This document shows positions 34,002 through 44,514 of a stretch of 64,000 bases of DNA, piece after piece; the first letter of the stretch is position 1, and each line of letters begins with the position of its first letter. Both the position numbers and the translations under genes were made by a program. The notes under the pieces were generated by a model, which made no database searches, was not told the origin of the DNA, and saw only the letters and a program-made list of their open reading frames with translations. Source of the stretch: Opeltia flavorubescens (taxonomy: Eukaryota > Ascomycota > Lecanoromycetes > Teloschistales > Teloschistaceae); the NCBI GenBank assembly GCA_000442125.1, contig KE546981.1, positions 372,001-436,000 of the forward strand, read 5' to 3'.

Positions 34002-34512
34002 AAGTATTTGTTAGAGCCGCGCAGAGGTGCATATCGACTTGTAAGATGAGATCGACCCGCGTAGCTTCCTTATCTTAAGACACCAGGATAACTTCATCCG
34101 GCTTTTGTAAGGTGTCGAGAGTCATTCGTCCTAAAGCTCGTTGCCTGGATACGTTAATAAATCACAAAGACATTCCGGGATGTAGGGTTTTGTAGAGGAG
34201 CGGGAATACCATACGTACTGTGGTCGGCTGACTTCATTCTCTCAGTATCAAGAGTGCCTAGGGAGTGGCAGAAGGGGGAGGATGGAGATCCACTTCCAGC
34301 ACGTCCACGGTCAGGTAAGGTGTGTGGTGTAAGCTGATGAGGTTATAGTTCTGCCATGCCCTCCATATCTTTCACTTCTTTCACTACGGCCTTCCTGCCT
34401 ATGCCGGCTTCCCCAGCTCCACATCCCTAACGCCATTCTCAATACTTCCAACATCCTCCCCCTTAACCCCATTCTCAATCCCACCACCATTTTTAGTCCT
34501 GCCCTCTTCTAC
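34002..34512. other. Intergenic interval at the right edge of the accessory block
   Basis: About 0.5 kb with no recognisable gene. The last 130 bases are C/T-rich, leading into the 3' end of the ankyrin gene. This is where conserved gene order seems to resume. Confidence 0.5.
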
Positions 34513-35130
34513 TTACTGCCCCTCCTCCCCCCTTTGCTGTTCTCCCTCTTCCTCCCTACCTCCATCTCCCACGCCCTTCTCTAGTCCCTGACTCTCACTC
34601 AATAACCACTTTACCACTTCGTCTTTCCCACTCTTCTCAGCCTCAAACACCGCATCGTGACCCGCTTGATTCGTGACCGCGGGATCCGCACCTGCGTTCA
34701 AGAGGAGCTTGACGGCGTCGAGATGGCCGTTCAGAGCCGCCCAATGAAGCGGGGTATTGCCGGACGTGTTTGGGAGGTCGATGTTGAGTTTTTGAGTTGA
34801 AGTAGAGGGTGTTGAGGAGGGGAGGAGGTAGTTGAGGGTTTCTGTAGCGGGTGTTAATTCTAGTTGTCTTGAAAGAGGTGATGATGGAGGATTGTAGGCA
34901 AATAAATGTGGTACCATACCCATACAATTGTTCGCAGCCGCCATATGCAACAACCCATTACCGGACTCCGGATCTATTACTGCGCATAAGATTGTTGAGA
35001 AAGAAGTGTTCTTAGCTTGAGCGAGGGCTTCGATGCTGACTTTGAGGTCCTGGAGTTCATTGATGCGGGCGAGATAGAGGAGGTCGTCAATATCGTCTGC
35101 GGAGAGGGTAGGGAGGATCGCTGAAGGCAT
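34513..35130 (-). CDS. Ankyrin-repeat protein, YAR1-like
   Basis: Single exon, 205 aa, starting MPSAILPTLSADDIDDLLYL. Two ankyrin repeats are visible: NGLLHMAAANNCMGMV and, after a Ser/Thr-rich insert, NTSGNTPLHWAALNGHLDAV followed by LLLNAGADPAVTNQAGHDA. Size and layout match yeast Yar1 (about 200 aa), a chaperone of ribosomal protein Rps3 in small-subunit assembly, and the opening acidic DDIDDLLYLAR segment is common in its fungal homologues. The C-terminus is Glu/Gly-rich and likely disordered. It is the first gene to the right of the accessory block that looks conserved. The alternative, a general ankyrin adaptor, cannot be ruled out. Confidence 0.75.
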   Translation of the reverse strand: MPSAILPTLSADDIDDLLYLARINELQDLKVSIEALAQAKNTSFSTILCAVIDPESGNGLLHMAAANNCMGMVPHLFAYNPPSSPLSRQLELTPATETLNYLLPSSTPSTSTQKLNIDLPNTSGNTPLHWAALNGHLDAVKLLLNAGADPAVTNQAGHDAVFEAEKSGKDEVVKWLLSESQGLEKGVGDGGREEEGEQQRGEEGQ

Positions 35131-35457
35131 GTTTGGCAAAAAGGATTCCGGCGGGGACGCAAGCTTGATCAGCGGAGGGCAGATAAGAATCGGGTAGAGA
35201 GGGTTGGTTGAGCGGAGGAGTTAATGGACGTAAAACAAATGTAGCTACATTCATACCGCTCGACATTTTGTAGCAGTCAATGGATTAATCGAATCTATTT
35301 GCGATTGCAAATGCTATGATAGCTAATCCGCAACACGTATGAACATGATTCTGCAATATCAAGTCTCACCAAGTCGGTTTGCTACACCGAGACAACGCCG
35401 CCCGCTAATTTCAGATCCATGTCCAATATATTTCTCTCGCCCATGTACAAAGAACAT

Positions 35458-36231
35458 TCAGTCGCGAAGCCAAGCTCTCCTCTTCTCCTCTTTCCTTTCT
35501 TTTCGCTTTTCCTTGAAAGCTTTCAATTCCTGCTTGGTCAACTTCTTCCCACTCCGCTCCGCCTTTAGACTTTTCCCATTATGACTATTCGCCGCAGCAT
35601 CAACATCAAAATATGCATTCATTTGCCTCTTGCTTTTATTTTCATCATTGTGGTTCTCAGGGGTGATGGTGCTAGCCTGCCATTTCCCTGTAAAGCGATT
35701 GAACGTGCCAGTCGCTGCATAGATAGCTGACGGATCTGAAGCTTTTGCCATGTTCTCATCGGGCTCTTGATATTCTTGCGCATACGGAGCGGTAGGGTCG
35801 TAGTCACCATGAATAGCAGGGTCATAGCCACCTGGGCGAGGTTTGGGTGGAGGGGTGGTTGTACCGGGGGGCTTCTCTTGAGGTATTCTATCATAGCTAC
35901 CAACACCTGGTGGTCCCGGTTGCTGCGCGTCAGAAATTCTGGGGTTGGTCCATTGGGATACCCCAGAAAACCGGTTGAAGAAGTAGTAGGCTTGTGCAGT
36001 GTCGTCCCATATAGGATCCCATCCATCGTCGGGAGGCGCTTCCGCTGGTAATGGGGGAACGTTTTCCTGTGGTAGAGGCGGCACTTTTTCAGACCCCTCG
36101 TTCACATTTTCCCTCTCTTCAGCACCGTCAGCTTGACCACTGGTAGATCGTTCGTATGGATCTATGTCAGGGGTCTTGTGCTTAGCAGAAGCACTAGACA
36201 CTCGGTCATCTGAAGGCATGCTTGTCCCCAT
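35458..36231 (-). CDS. WW-domain protein of unknown function
   Basis: Single exon, 257 aa from the ATG at 36231; the open frame extends further upstream but without ATG. One WW domain around residues 70-100 reads GWDPIWDDTAQAYYFFNRFS then GVSQWTNPR, with both Trp and the aromatic patch, so it should bind Pro-rich peptides. Flanking regions are Pro-rich (PPLPQENVPPLPAEAPP, TTTPPPKPRPGG). The C-terminal third is Lys/Arg/Glu-rich (KKLTKQELKAFKEKRKERKE), helical and nuclear-signal-like. Proteins of this kind in fungi are often linked to RNA processing or transcription, but I do not recognise a named orthologue. Confidence 0.75.
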   Translation of the reverse strand: MGTSMPSDDRVSSASAKHKTPDIDPYERSTSGQADGAEERENVNEGSEKVPPLPQENVPPLPAEAPPDDGWDPIWDDTAQAYYFFNRFSGVSQWTNPRISDAQQPGPPGVGSYDRIPQEKPPGTTTPPPKPRPGGYDPAIHGDYDPTAPYAQEYQEPDENMAKASDPSAIYAATGTFNRFTGKWQASTITPENHNDENKSKRQMNAYFDVDAAANSHNGKSLKAERSGKKLTKQELKAFKEKRKERKEEKRRAWLRD

Positions 36232-36843
36232 TTTTGTATCACAGGTTTCTTCCAAAGAGGTTTGTACAAGATACTCGACACATGCACAATAGTCGCGCAC
36301 ACATCTAGGATGTTGCTAGTCCGCAAGATTGACAAGTCATATGAATTTGATGCATGTTAATGCAGAGCCCCAAAGTAGTGATGACTAAGATGTCAAGATC
36401 TCGGAACGGGAGATCGAAAACGCCTTACCAGAAACGGGTTCGAGGTACCTAATCTCAGGGCAGGGTTCAGGGACTGGACTGGTGCCGTCATTTTCTAGGT
36501 CATTTATGGCGCCCCGCAGACGTGGGATGGATCATCTGCCCACGAACTAGACGAATATCCTCGGTCATACGTAATGGCAGTTGCGATCCTCCAAGCAACA
36601 TGCTCCATATTTTTTTCGCCCACACCGAGGGCATTGCACCGCATAGCTTTGAAGTATACAAGTAATTATTTACCTCATACATCACTGCACGTTCGCGGGG
36701 TCTCCGTTCATGGATTGATATATATATTTTGTCTTTTTCTCGAGTCATCTCACGTCCGTCTGCCTCAGCCTTCATCCTGAGACCATAAGAAGCCCACAAG
36801 TAATAACAGCTTGTCTTACAGAGGAAATTACGAGTAGGGCAAG
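36232..36843. promoter_or_regulatory. Divergent upstream region, WW protein and sugar transporter
   Basis: About 0.6 kb between two divergently transcribed genes. It includes pyrimidine-rich DNA and TATATATA near 36720, about 120 bp before the transporter ATG. No specific factor site could be assigned. Confidence 0.4.
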
Positions 36844-38489
36844 ATGGACTTCATCAAGAATGTCATCAACGACAAAAAGTCGGAGGTTGTGCTGTTCTCC
36901 AGCACAGCCATTGCGTTGTATGGATATGATCAGGGAATGATGTCCCTCATCAATACAAACTATGACTATCTGGATACCATGGGCATTGGCAAAGAAAGTC
37001 CCCTCGTGGGTGTGATAGTCTCAGTGTACTATCTAGGATGTGCCGTCGGTGCTGTTCTGGCTAGCTACCTCGGAGATGCTCGTGGGCGAAAACCAAGCAT
37101 CTTCGCCTGTCTTTCTGTCACAGCTCTTGGGAACCTCATAATGTTCATTGCCGGTCTCGGTTTCAGTCAAGGAGCAATGACGTTGATGTTCATTGGTCGT
37201 ATTGTCATGGGTCTGGGTGTTGGAGGCATCGATGCCGTCATACCAGTGTATTCATCCGAACTTAATGAAGAAGGCGGACGTGGAAGAGCACTTGCTCAAG
37301 AGTTCCAATCCAACATATTCGGTCTGAATATGGCATTCGCGATCAATCTGGCTGTTACGAATGGGTTAGGGAAGGAGAACCAATGGGGTCAGTATCTTGT
37401 CTCACCGACCTCAAAGTTGCTAAAGATTTGTAGCTTGGCGAATCCCCATCATTGCCATGCAGGTGTACCCGGTCTTGCTTCTGAGCTTCATCTATCGACT
37501 TCCTGAGTCGCCTAGATGGTTCATCTTCCATGATCGAGAGGATGATGCCCATGCGGCGCTGACAGACATTTACGGTGAAGATGAAGCTGGCGGTAAGCTT
37601 GATGATCTCAAGAAGGCCCACGAGGAAGAGTCATCCCATTCTATCGGCTACAGTGACATGATCTTTCCCTCAGGCCAGCAATTCCATGAGACAATGGTCA
37701 CTGTCATGGGCCAGGTCAATCAAGCCTTGACCGGCTATGGAGCGATTAGTGTCTACGGTCCGCAGATATTCCAGCTTCTTGGCTTCGACGTCTCGATTTC
37801 TGAGTACCTGACCCAAGCGAACTATATATCTTATTTCTTCCTCATGACTTTTGCATGGCTGTATATCGAACGGGTTGGTCGGAGATTCTTGATGGTCTCT
37901 GGGGCCTTTGGGATGGCTATATGCTTTGTTATATTGACTGTGCTGGGTGGACTTGCTATGAATTGCAACAAGTTTGGTATTCCGAATCTGGCTGTGTCTA
38001 TTCCGGGAAGCATCACTCTTTTTGTTGCTACTGGTTTCTTTGGCATTGGGTGGCTTGCTGAGGTTTGGCTCATCCCAACCGAGATATTTCCCTCAACGTC
38101 GCGAGCTCAGGGATCGGCTATCTCAGTCATCGTCTGGGGTCTTGCCAATTTTGCTGTCACCTTACTGACTCCGATCGGTTTCAACAACCTGAACTACTGG
38201 CTCTTTCTGGTTTTCGCTGTCACCAACTTGTTTGCTGGATGGTGGACATGGGTTAGTCAGATCCAATCAAAGATTTGCTCGTAAGCTGACAATTTGACAG
38301 GCATACTCGCCAGAGACGGGCGGACGGAGCTTCGAGGATAATCAAGCGTTCTTTACTGACTCCAAAGAACACAATACCTGGCTCGTTACGCGGGTGAACA
38401 AAGGCGAGTTCCGTCACTTGCCGCGCGGTGAAAAGGGTGATGGCGTTGATGATGAACGTCAACCTCTTCTAGCGGCTGATGGTGCATGA
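36844..38489 (+). CDS. MFS sugar transporter
   Basis: Exons 36844-37387, 37434-38251 and 38301-38489; 516 aa. The first intron begins gtcagt and joins to WRIPIIAMQVYP; the second removes a segment after GWWTW and adds AYSPETGGRSFED. Sugar-porter signatures are present: GYDQGMMS in helix 1, GDARGRKP between helices 2 and 3, GRIVMGLGVGGIDAVIPVY in helix 4, PESPRWF after helix 6, ERVGRR and PTEIFPSTSRAQGSA in the second half. The ext-most C-terminus is hydrophilic. Twelve helices fit the family; it should be a plasma-membrane proton-coupled hexose or polyol carrier. It lies outside the terpenoid block and is of sugar type, so I do not count it as the cluster's exporter. Confidence 0.9.
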
Positions 38490-38992
38490 GGGAGGAGAAG
38501 TGTTCTTAACAGCACTCATTGCAACCTGAAATTACAAAGCTTTACTTGCTCAAGGAGGTAACGCAGCAAGCTCAGAAGGACCGAGGCTGAAGAACGCAAT
38601 CACTGCATCGATATTAAAGAATAGATACCCTGAATACTATTACTTATCGTCAATTCTAGGTCCATAACAACCCGTCTCATGTTACAACAGGTCATTTCCC
38701 TTCAATAAATACATGAGTCTTGCTTTGGATATACCTAATTCGGCATAGTCCGATCAAGCGTTGCCGCGAATTAGCACACTTTGTTCACATGCTTTCAAGA
38801 TAGACTCCGAAATCACCACCGACATTCTGACCCCATATTAGTTTATTAAAACATTGTTAGTCTTGCGTAACCAAACCTAATCATCATCACTCATTAACCA
38901 GCTCGATGTGCTAACCATACTCTTTCACTCTTGTCTGTTCCCCATTGAACATGGTGTTGTAGTGGTCGCAAATTTCCGAATTGGATCTCATT
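38490..38992. other. Intergenic interval between transporter and Opi1-like gene
   Basis: About 0.5 kb holding the transporter 3' flank and the promoter of the next gene. Nothing else recognised. Confidence 0.5.
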
Positions 38993-40748
38993 ATGGAAGG
39001 TCCCGAGCAGCCTTCTCCTCGGAGGTCGTATGGAACAAGCGACAATGAAAAAACCCCGGAAGTCCACTACGCCAGTTCTACGGACAACGCATTCAAGCGT
39101 GGAAGAAGTAATCTGTCTATGGACGATATCGAAGCCGCACAAGCCTTGGAGGACCTTCGAGCCAGTAAAAAATCCTTTTGAACATTGGGATCAATGCCTG
39201 CTTACGAACACCTCACCTTTAGATTTTGGCCGTACCAAATATCGTCGACAAGAGAACGATCAGAATGCGAACATCGACCCTGCCCTTCAATCTCCTCCTT
39301 CCTCTTCATCAGCCCAGAAGCAACCAGAGACTGAGCCATTGCTCTCGCTCTTGACCTCTCAACATCCCATTCTCTCAAACGCTGTCAATGGTTCGCTATC
39401 TGCCTATACGTCCTCGAAATCCTACTCCCCACGCTTCAAGTACGGCGCTGAGTTGGTTGAAAGACATATCGGCCATCCAGTTGCTAGCACCGTCACAACT
39501 GCGAGTCGCCTTACTGGGGTCGACTCGGCCGCTAGATGGTTTTACAGACGGCCGGCATCAGGCAAGAAAGAAGGAGGTTCGAAAAAGCGAAGAGTTGGAG
39601 ATAAGGCCTATGATGACGAGAGAGACATCGAGCGGGGGATTGACGATAGCTCCCTCCTTCGTCGGTCCCGCAGAGATTCAGGTATGTCTATGGGTGATCC
39701 ACTGGTATCACCCGGCGAGCCTTTACCTTTGTATGAACCCGAAGGAAGGAGTCCCAGCTATCAATCACACCAATCGTTCGTACAACAGGAATCCGAACTT
39801 CCGTCATTAAGGATTCCAATGACTATCTATCCGGCCCCCAACTATACAAGAAATCCGTCTGTAGATTATTCTTTAGCGTCGCCCACTGAACCTTTACCAT
39901 CTTATGACCCCGAAGGATGCAGTCCTACCTATCAGCAGCGAGAATCCTCGGTACGACGAGGACAAGGTGCCAGACCAACGCAAGACGCAACTGGGCGATC
40001 ATCAATGACCATGGTGACATCAGCTCTCAGCATTGTAATAAGCCAAAGGTCACTCAATAGCCTCAAGGAATGTCTACGTTTCTTGCGCGAGGCCAACGAA
40101 AAAATCGGCTGGATGGCCACAAAATTGAAGGACGTCATCGAAGGAAAGCAGGACGAGCCGGCAACCGAGACAGACGGGGATGCGCAGTCAAAGCCAGGAG
40201 CCATCCTCCAAACCATACACGACTTGAAAACTGGTATCAACGATACATACAGTAAAGCCCTAGGGCATATCTCCGAATTAGGAGCGTTACCAGTAAATAT
40301 CGGAGAACAAATACGGACACACATCTTCTCGCTTCCGCGCCGTGTCTTCTTCGCCTTGCGTTCGAAAGATCGGCCAAGGCCGTCCATTGAGACCGCTTCC
40401 ACTCCAAACACTTCAGATACGAAGGGTGCAGAGGAAAGGTCAGCGGATACCGAAAGTGGCTTGCCAGAGAAAGAGATCAAAAGCGCTCAGCGGGTCGTGA
40501 TCATGGCGACGGAAATGCTCGATGTATTGTCGCAAGTCAGTGGGATAGTGGGTGGAACCATAGACAACGCAGAACAGTGGTTAGATCGGATTGGTCAAAG
40601 ACAGCGTCGCCGGAGCTCAGATGAGGCAAGGCCAACACCGCATGGAAAGGACGGCGGTATCGAAAAGGTGGCGAATGAGAATGTGCACCTCAATGGCTAC
40701 GCTAGAGACGTGAAAACCAAGGATCAAGAGGACGTTGAGATGAAATGA
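38993..40748 (+). CDS. Opi1-family transcriptional repressor (CCG-8-like)
   Basis: Exons 38993-39164 and 39223-40748; 565 aa. The 58-bp intron (gtaaaa...ctttag) joins MDDIEAAQALEDLRA to NFGRTKYRRQEND; reading through it would give a false longer N-terminus from 39030. The Opi1 domain is clear: LLSLLTSQHPILSNAVNGSL, then YSPRFKYGAELVERHIG and GVDSAARWFYRRP. Following is a basic KKRRVG stretch, Ser/Pro-rich repeats (GEPLPLYEPEGRSPSY and EPLPSYDPEGCSPTY, a duplicated unit) and C-terminal helices. Yeast Opi1 represses inositol and phospholipid genes and is held at the ER by phosphatidic acid; the Neurospora relative CCG-8 links the clock with metabolism. Nuclear and ER location expected. Assignment is firm at family level. 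Confidence 0.88.
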
Positions 40749-41485
40749 TTTGGGCATCAACTCCGTAGTACCGGAAACCCACGGATCGACCTGCATTTTC
40801 CGATATGGGAAAGGTCTAAAAGCATTGAGTAGTTGCATCCAGATGTGTAAGTTTTCCTCCTGATGAAAAATCAAAATCCAAATCCTCTGCTAAATACTGA
40901 ATATGTGCATTCCAGACTGTGTAAAGTCATCAAATACACCATTCCCGAAATCCAACAAATCGAGTCCCCCAACAGAAAGCAGGAAGAAAGGGAGGAGGTG
41001 CAGTGATTTGGTTCGAGGCTATGAGAGACTATACCCAATGGGTGAATGGATTCTCAAATTTCGACATCACGTTGTTATTCAACGAAAGCTACTTCGAAAA
41101 CGACCCAGATGATTTTTAAGCAAGTGACGGTTTTATGATGATAGATGATATGGCAACCCTTATACAAAGCGGATACCGATGGACTGGAGGGAATGATAGT
41201 GTATATAATTTGGAACGAATCTATGTCTGTCTTATAGAGATCGGATGAACGGCATTAATTATGGAACGCAGCCTCTTACAGACATGATTACATCACGGAA
41301 GGATTTGCATGCTTCCGCCGATATTCTTGATGAGGAAGGATTGAAATGATATCAATATAGGCGTCGGGTTATACTCTCTGAAATTACACGGCAAATTGGA
41401 AAAGAGCCTTCCAATACATTCGAAAGCCAAAGTAGCAATGTATCTGCCCACATTCCATGCAGAAGGCACCTTCTCTCGTCTAGAT
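40749..41485. other. Intergenic interval between convergent genes
   Basis: About 0.7 kb between the 3' ends of the Opi1-like and EXPERA genes. No gene, RNA or repeat recognised. Confidence 0.55.
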
Positions 41486-42391
41486 TCACCTCATTTTCTT
41501 CCCCTCCCAATCCTTCCTCTCCTCCTTCACTGCCTCCCATTGCCCAAAAGCCCCCCTCACCTCCCCCCAACAAACCCACAGCACCCACCCGGGCACAAGC
41601 ACCCAAACGCCATTAAACCCCGCCAGATAAACCCATTTCCAAATCGCCCTTTCAGTCCTTAAATTCGGACTCCCCGTCAGCCATTCCGGCGCAAAGGTCA
41701 TGAAACCGCCATAAATCTCCCCCGTGGCGAGGACGGTCATCAGGAAGATTGATTTTGCGCGTGATGCGGAGCTGGTTTTGGAATTGATGGGGGGTTTGGT
41801 GGTGGTAGGCTTGGGGGTTTTCGTTGTCGTAGTTGTTGCTGATGATGATGATGCGCTTGGCGAGGGTTTAGAGGAAGAGGTTTGTTGTTGGAGGAGGTAA
41901 CAGATATAAGCCGCCAGTGGCCCAGCAATTAGCACGGTGAGTAGCTCTATGGATACGACGGTGGGATCTGTAGTGTTCCATCTCGTGTCCGCGTTGCTGT
42001 ATTCCTGCCAGAGGAGAGCGGTAGGATGGGTACTGTGTTTGGGGCCATAGGAACGGTGTTTGTACCCCAGCCAACCAGACTGAGTATTTGTGGAGGAGAG
42101 GGAGGCAGGGTGTGGATAGTCGGCGGTGGTTGCAGGGAAATTGATGGTGGTGTAGGTGAAAAAGCAGTGGTAGAGGAAGGACCCTTCGAAGATGGTGTGG
42201 ATCAGGAAATCGAATGTGTGCCAGGTGTGTAGGAGAAAGGTGCGGAGGGACCGGGGTCGCGGGAGGAGGTAGTGGGAGACCAAGAAGGATGTGGCGAGCA
42301 AAAGTAGGGAGAAGAGGAGGGAGATGACTGTTGTGGGTGTGATGAGGGGCGTAGAAGAGGCGAGGGTGGAGACGGGGTCGGAGGTTGTCAT
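41486..42391 (-). CDS. EXPERA/emopamil-binding-protein-like multispanning membrane protein
   Basis: Single exon, 301 aa. Helix 1 is ISLLFSLLLLATSFLVSHYL; the EXPERA block follows, with HTWHTFDFLIHTIFEGSFLY, where the acidic and His residues of the EBP fold sit. Further helices are IELLTVLIAGPLAAYICYLL, FLMTVLATGEIYGGFMTFAP and WVYLAGFNGVWVLVPGWVLW. Between helices 3 and 4 is a long Ser/Thr-rich loop with TTTTTKTPKPTTTK, an insertion relative to sterol isomerases. Family members are ER proteins, including the sterol delta8-delta7 isomerase; this one may be a related isomerase or a chaperone-like member. It is near to but outside the terpenoid block. Confidence 0.78.
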   Translation of the reverse strand: MTTSDPVSTLASSTPLITPTTVISLLFSLLLLATSFLVSHYLLPRPRSLRTFLLHTWHTFDFLIHTIFEGSFLYHCFFTYTTINFPATTADYPHPASLSSTNTQSGWLGYKHRSYGPKHSTHPTALLWQEYSNADTRWNTTDPTVVSIELLTVLIAGPLAAYICYLLQQQTSSSKPSPSASSSSATTTTTKTPKPTTTKPPINSKTSSASRAKSIFLMTVLATGEIYGGFMTFAPEWLTGSPNLRTERAIWKWVYLAGFNGVWVLVPGWVLWVCWGEVRGAFGQWEAVKEERKDWEGKKMR

Positions 42392-43084
42392 TGCCTAGGA
42401 GAGCGGGAAGTGATGGTGGTGTTCGGTCTGGATTTCGTTATCGGCGATCTCTTTCCAGGAACCGCATCGGAGGCTTCGGCTGCAAGAAATTCGTCAAAGA
42501 ATCCGGATGCAATGCCAGTAGTGTGAGGATTCGAGAGATCTCGATGGTGGTCGATGCTTGATCAGATCTACATAGAGGTCGAGATCGCCTTTGGGTCGGA
42601 CAGTGCGACCAGCCCAGTTCTCCCCAGGCCTTAGGTAGGTATGTACGTACTTGTAGATCCCTAAACGCCATGCTTCTCTTCGACCGTTGAGCCCAACAGA
42701 ACGGACTCCACCTGCAGCTTCCCTATTCCCCGCGTGCTGCCTTGCTTGTTTGGCGCCGCCCCCATCGGTGGACATGTAGGACTCTACCAGAGTGTCGGAA
42801 CGCATAGAACGGATGAAAGTACGCGTACGAGACCACCGTGCCTCTTAAAGGACTATCAATTCCTTTTTTCAGCCGAGTTCGTGTGTTCCTGGCTAGCAGT
42901 TTGGGTTCCGTTGCATGATGCACATGCCCTGAAATGATATATCTTCCCGCAAGATATCAGCTTTCCGGTTTTTCCATCCCTTTATCTATCCTCTTTTGCC
43001 CCAGATGAATGGAATACTTGATATGCTTTTTGTCCTTCCTTTACCCATTCACGTTACACAACTTCGACGACGACGTGGAATGAT
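42392..43084. promoter_or_regulatory. Divergent upstream region, EXPERA protein and SDR
   Basis: About 0.7 kb between the two divergent start codons. It must hold both promoters; no specific site identified. Confidence 0.4.
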
Positions 43085-44055
43085 ATGCCAGTTCGCAACC
43101 CCGCAATGGAAGATGTTGACCTCGGTCTCCATCTCAATAGTACCCATGTCGTTGTCACCGGTGGCTGTGGCTATATCGGATTCGCCACCGTGAAGGCTTT
43201 CCTTACTGCCGGAGCGTACGTATCTGTCTTTGACCTCGTTCCTCCAAGAGATAAGACCATACTCGAGAATTTCCACCTCAAATGCCACATCGTCGACATT
43301 ACCTCGGAGGAGCAGTTGACCATCGCCTTTGAAACTGCTCGTAGACACTTCGGAGTCGTTCATTGTTGCGTCGCGCTTGCCAGTCTTGATCTGAGTGTTC
43401 TGCAGCATCATGAGAGTATTATGGATATGCCTGCAGAACAATGGAGGAAAACGCACCGAGTCAATGTCGAAGGGACCTTTTTGACGGCGAAGGCTTGGTT
43501 GAGGCACATCAAGGGCGCCGACCAGAACATGAGAAATGTCAGCTTGATCATCGTTGGGAGTGAGAGTGGTCATTTCGGGGAGAGGATGAACGCCGACTAT
43601 GCAAGTGGGAAAAGTGCGGTGCAATACGGCCTTGTCCAGAGTCTGAAAGGGGATCTCATTCGGCATTTTCCCAGAGCAAGGTAGGCAACCCCTCTGTTTA
43701 GAACACCTTGGAGCTGTTTGGCAGTAAAGGTAGGAGACTGATGATGAGTTGGGCCTTCCAGAGTCAACGCCGTTGCTCCAGGACCAGTTGATACTGAACA
43801 GTTCCGTCGGGAGTGCAAGCAGAACCCGGATCAGTATTGGCTAGACGCACAAGCAACGTATGTTCCACCATGATTTCCTCTCATTGTGTCACTGACGGAG
43901 TCTCCAATAGGACGACATTAGCACAGCCTGTCTCACTTGCATCAGTAGCAAAGAGCATCCTTTTCCTTGCCAGCGAGGCATGGAGTGGTCATATCACTGG
44001 TCAGATTCTGAACGTCGACTGCGGCAAGCAGGGCAAGGTAATGCACATGAGGTAG
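43085..44055 (+). CDS. Classical short-chain dehydrogenase/reductase
   Basis: Exons 43085-43680, 43762-43857 and 43911-44055; 278 aa. The cofactor motif is VVVTGGCGYIGFATVKAF (TGxxxGxG), the Asp after beta-2 in VSVFDLVPPR suggests NAD preference, and the catalytic pair is in DYASGKSAVQY (YxxxK) with an upstream Ser in VGSESGHFGE. Splicing adds VNAVAPGPVDTEQF, the loop following the active site, and SEAWSGHITGQILNVDCGKQ, the usual C-terminal end of classical SDRs. The NNAG position reads CVALASL, so the canonical Asn is altered. Cytosolic; resembles 3-oxoacyl or sugar-alcohol reductases, but the substrate is unknown. Confidence 0.85.
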
Positions 44056-44514
44056 AGGAAGGAACGATGAAATGAAAGGAGTTTATAGGTTTAGCATTGA
44101 AGGCATTTTGATGGGGATGGCAATCGTTCAGCGTTAATGAGCGGCAATCTTTCGTTTCTTAGTTTGTATAGCGAGATAAGAGGAGGAATTTTGTATTTTC
44201 TTGAGATTGAATACTGCCTAATATTGTTTCCTCCCAAAAGCACAAAAGCACCAGCCAATATGCAAGGAGGAAGACCCCATGTGTATCTATCTCATACAAT
44301 CCCAGTTACTGCGCTCCTCTATAGACAAAAGATGCAAATGATCGACCCACATGTCTTCGTCTTCCAGCGTTCTCCTCGTTGAACGCGTGACTTCAGTGAA
44401 CAAACACTGCCTATGAAACAAAATGCAAGAAAAACACTGCGAATATTCACAATAGCCACAACTCCCGTCCCAGCGTCATTAAGGGTGCTTCCTAAAAGTG
44501 CCAAACTTTTACTT
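44056..44514. other. Intergenic interval between convergent genes
   Basis: About 0.46 kb between the ends of the SDR and the histone demethylase. Only 3' flanks; nothing else recognised. Confidence 0.5.

Noticed and set aside
39030-39222. Longer N-terminus for the Opi1-like protein by reading straight through
   Set aside because: It lacks the MDDIEAAQALE segment seen in the spliced form, and the gtaaaa/ctttag pair gives a correct junction.
41396-41662. 88-codon Pro-rich plus-strand frame
   Set aside because: Antisense to the EXPERA gene and its 3' flank; Pro richness follows from that composition.
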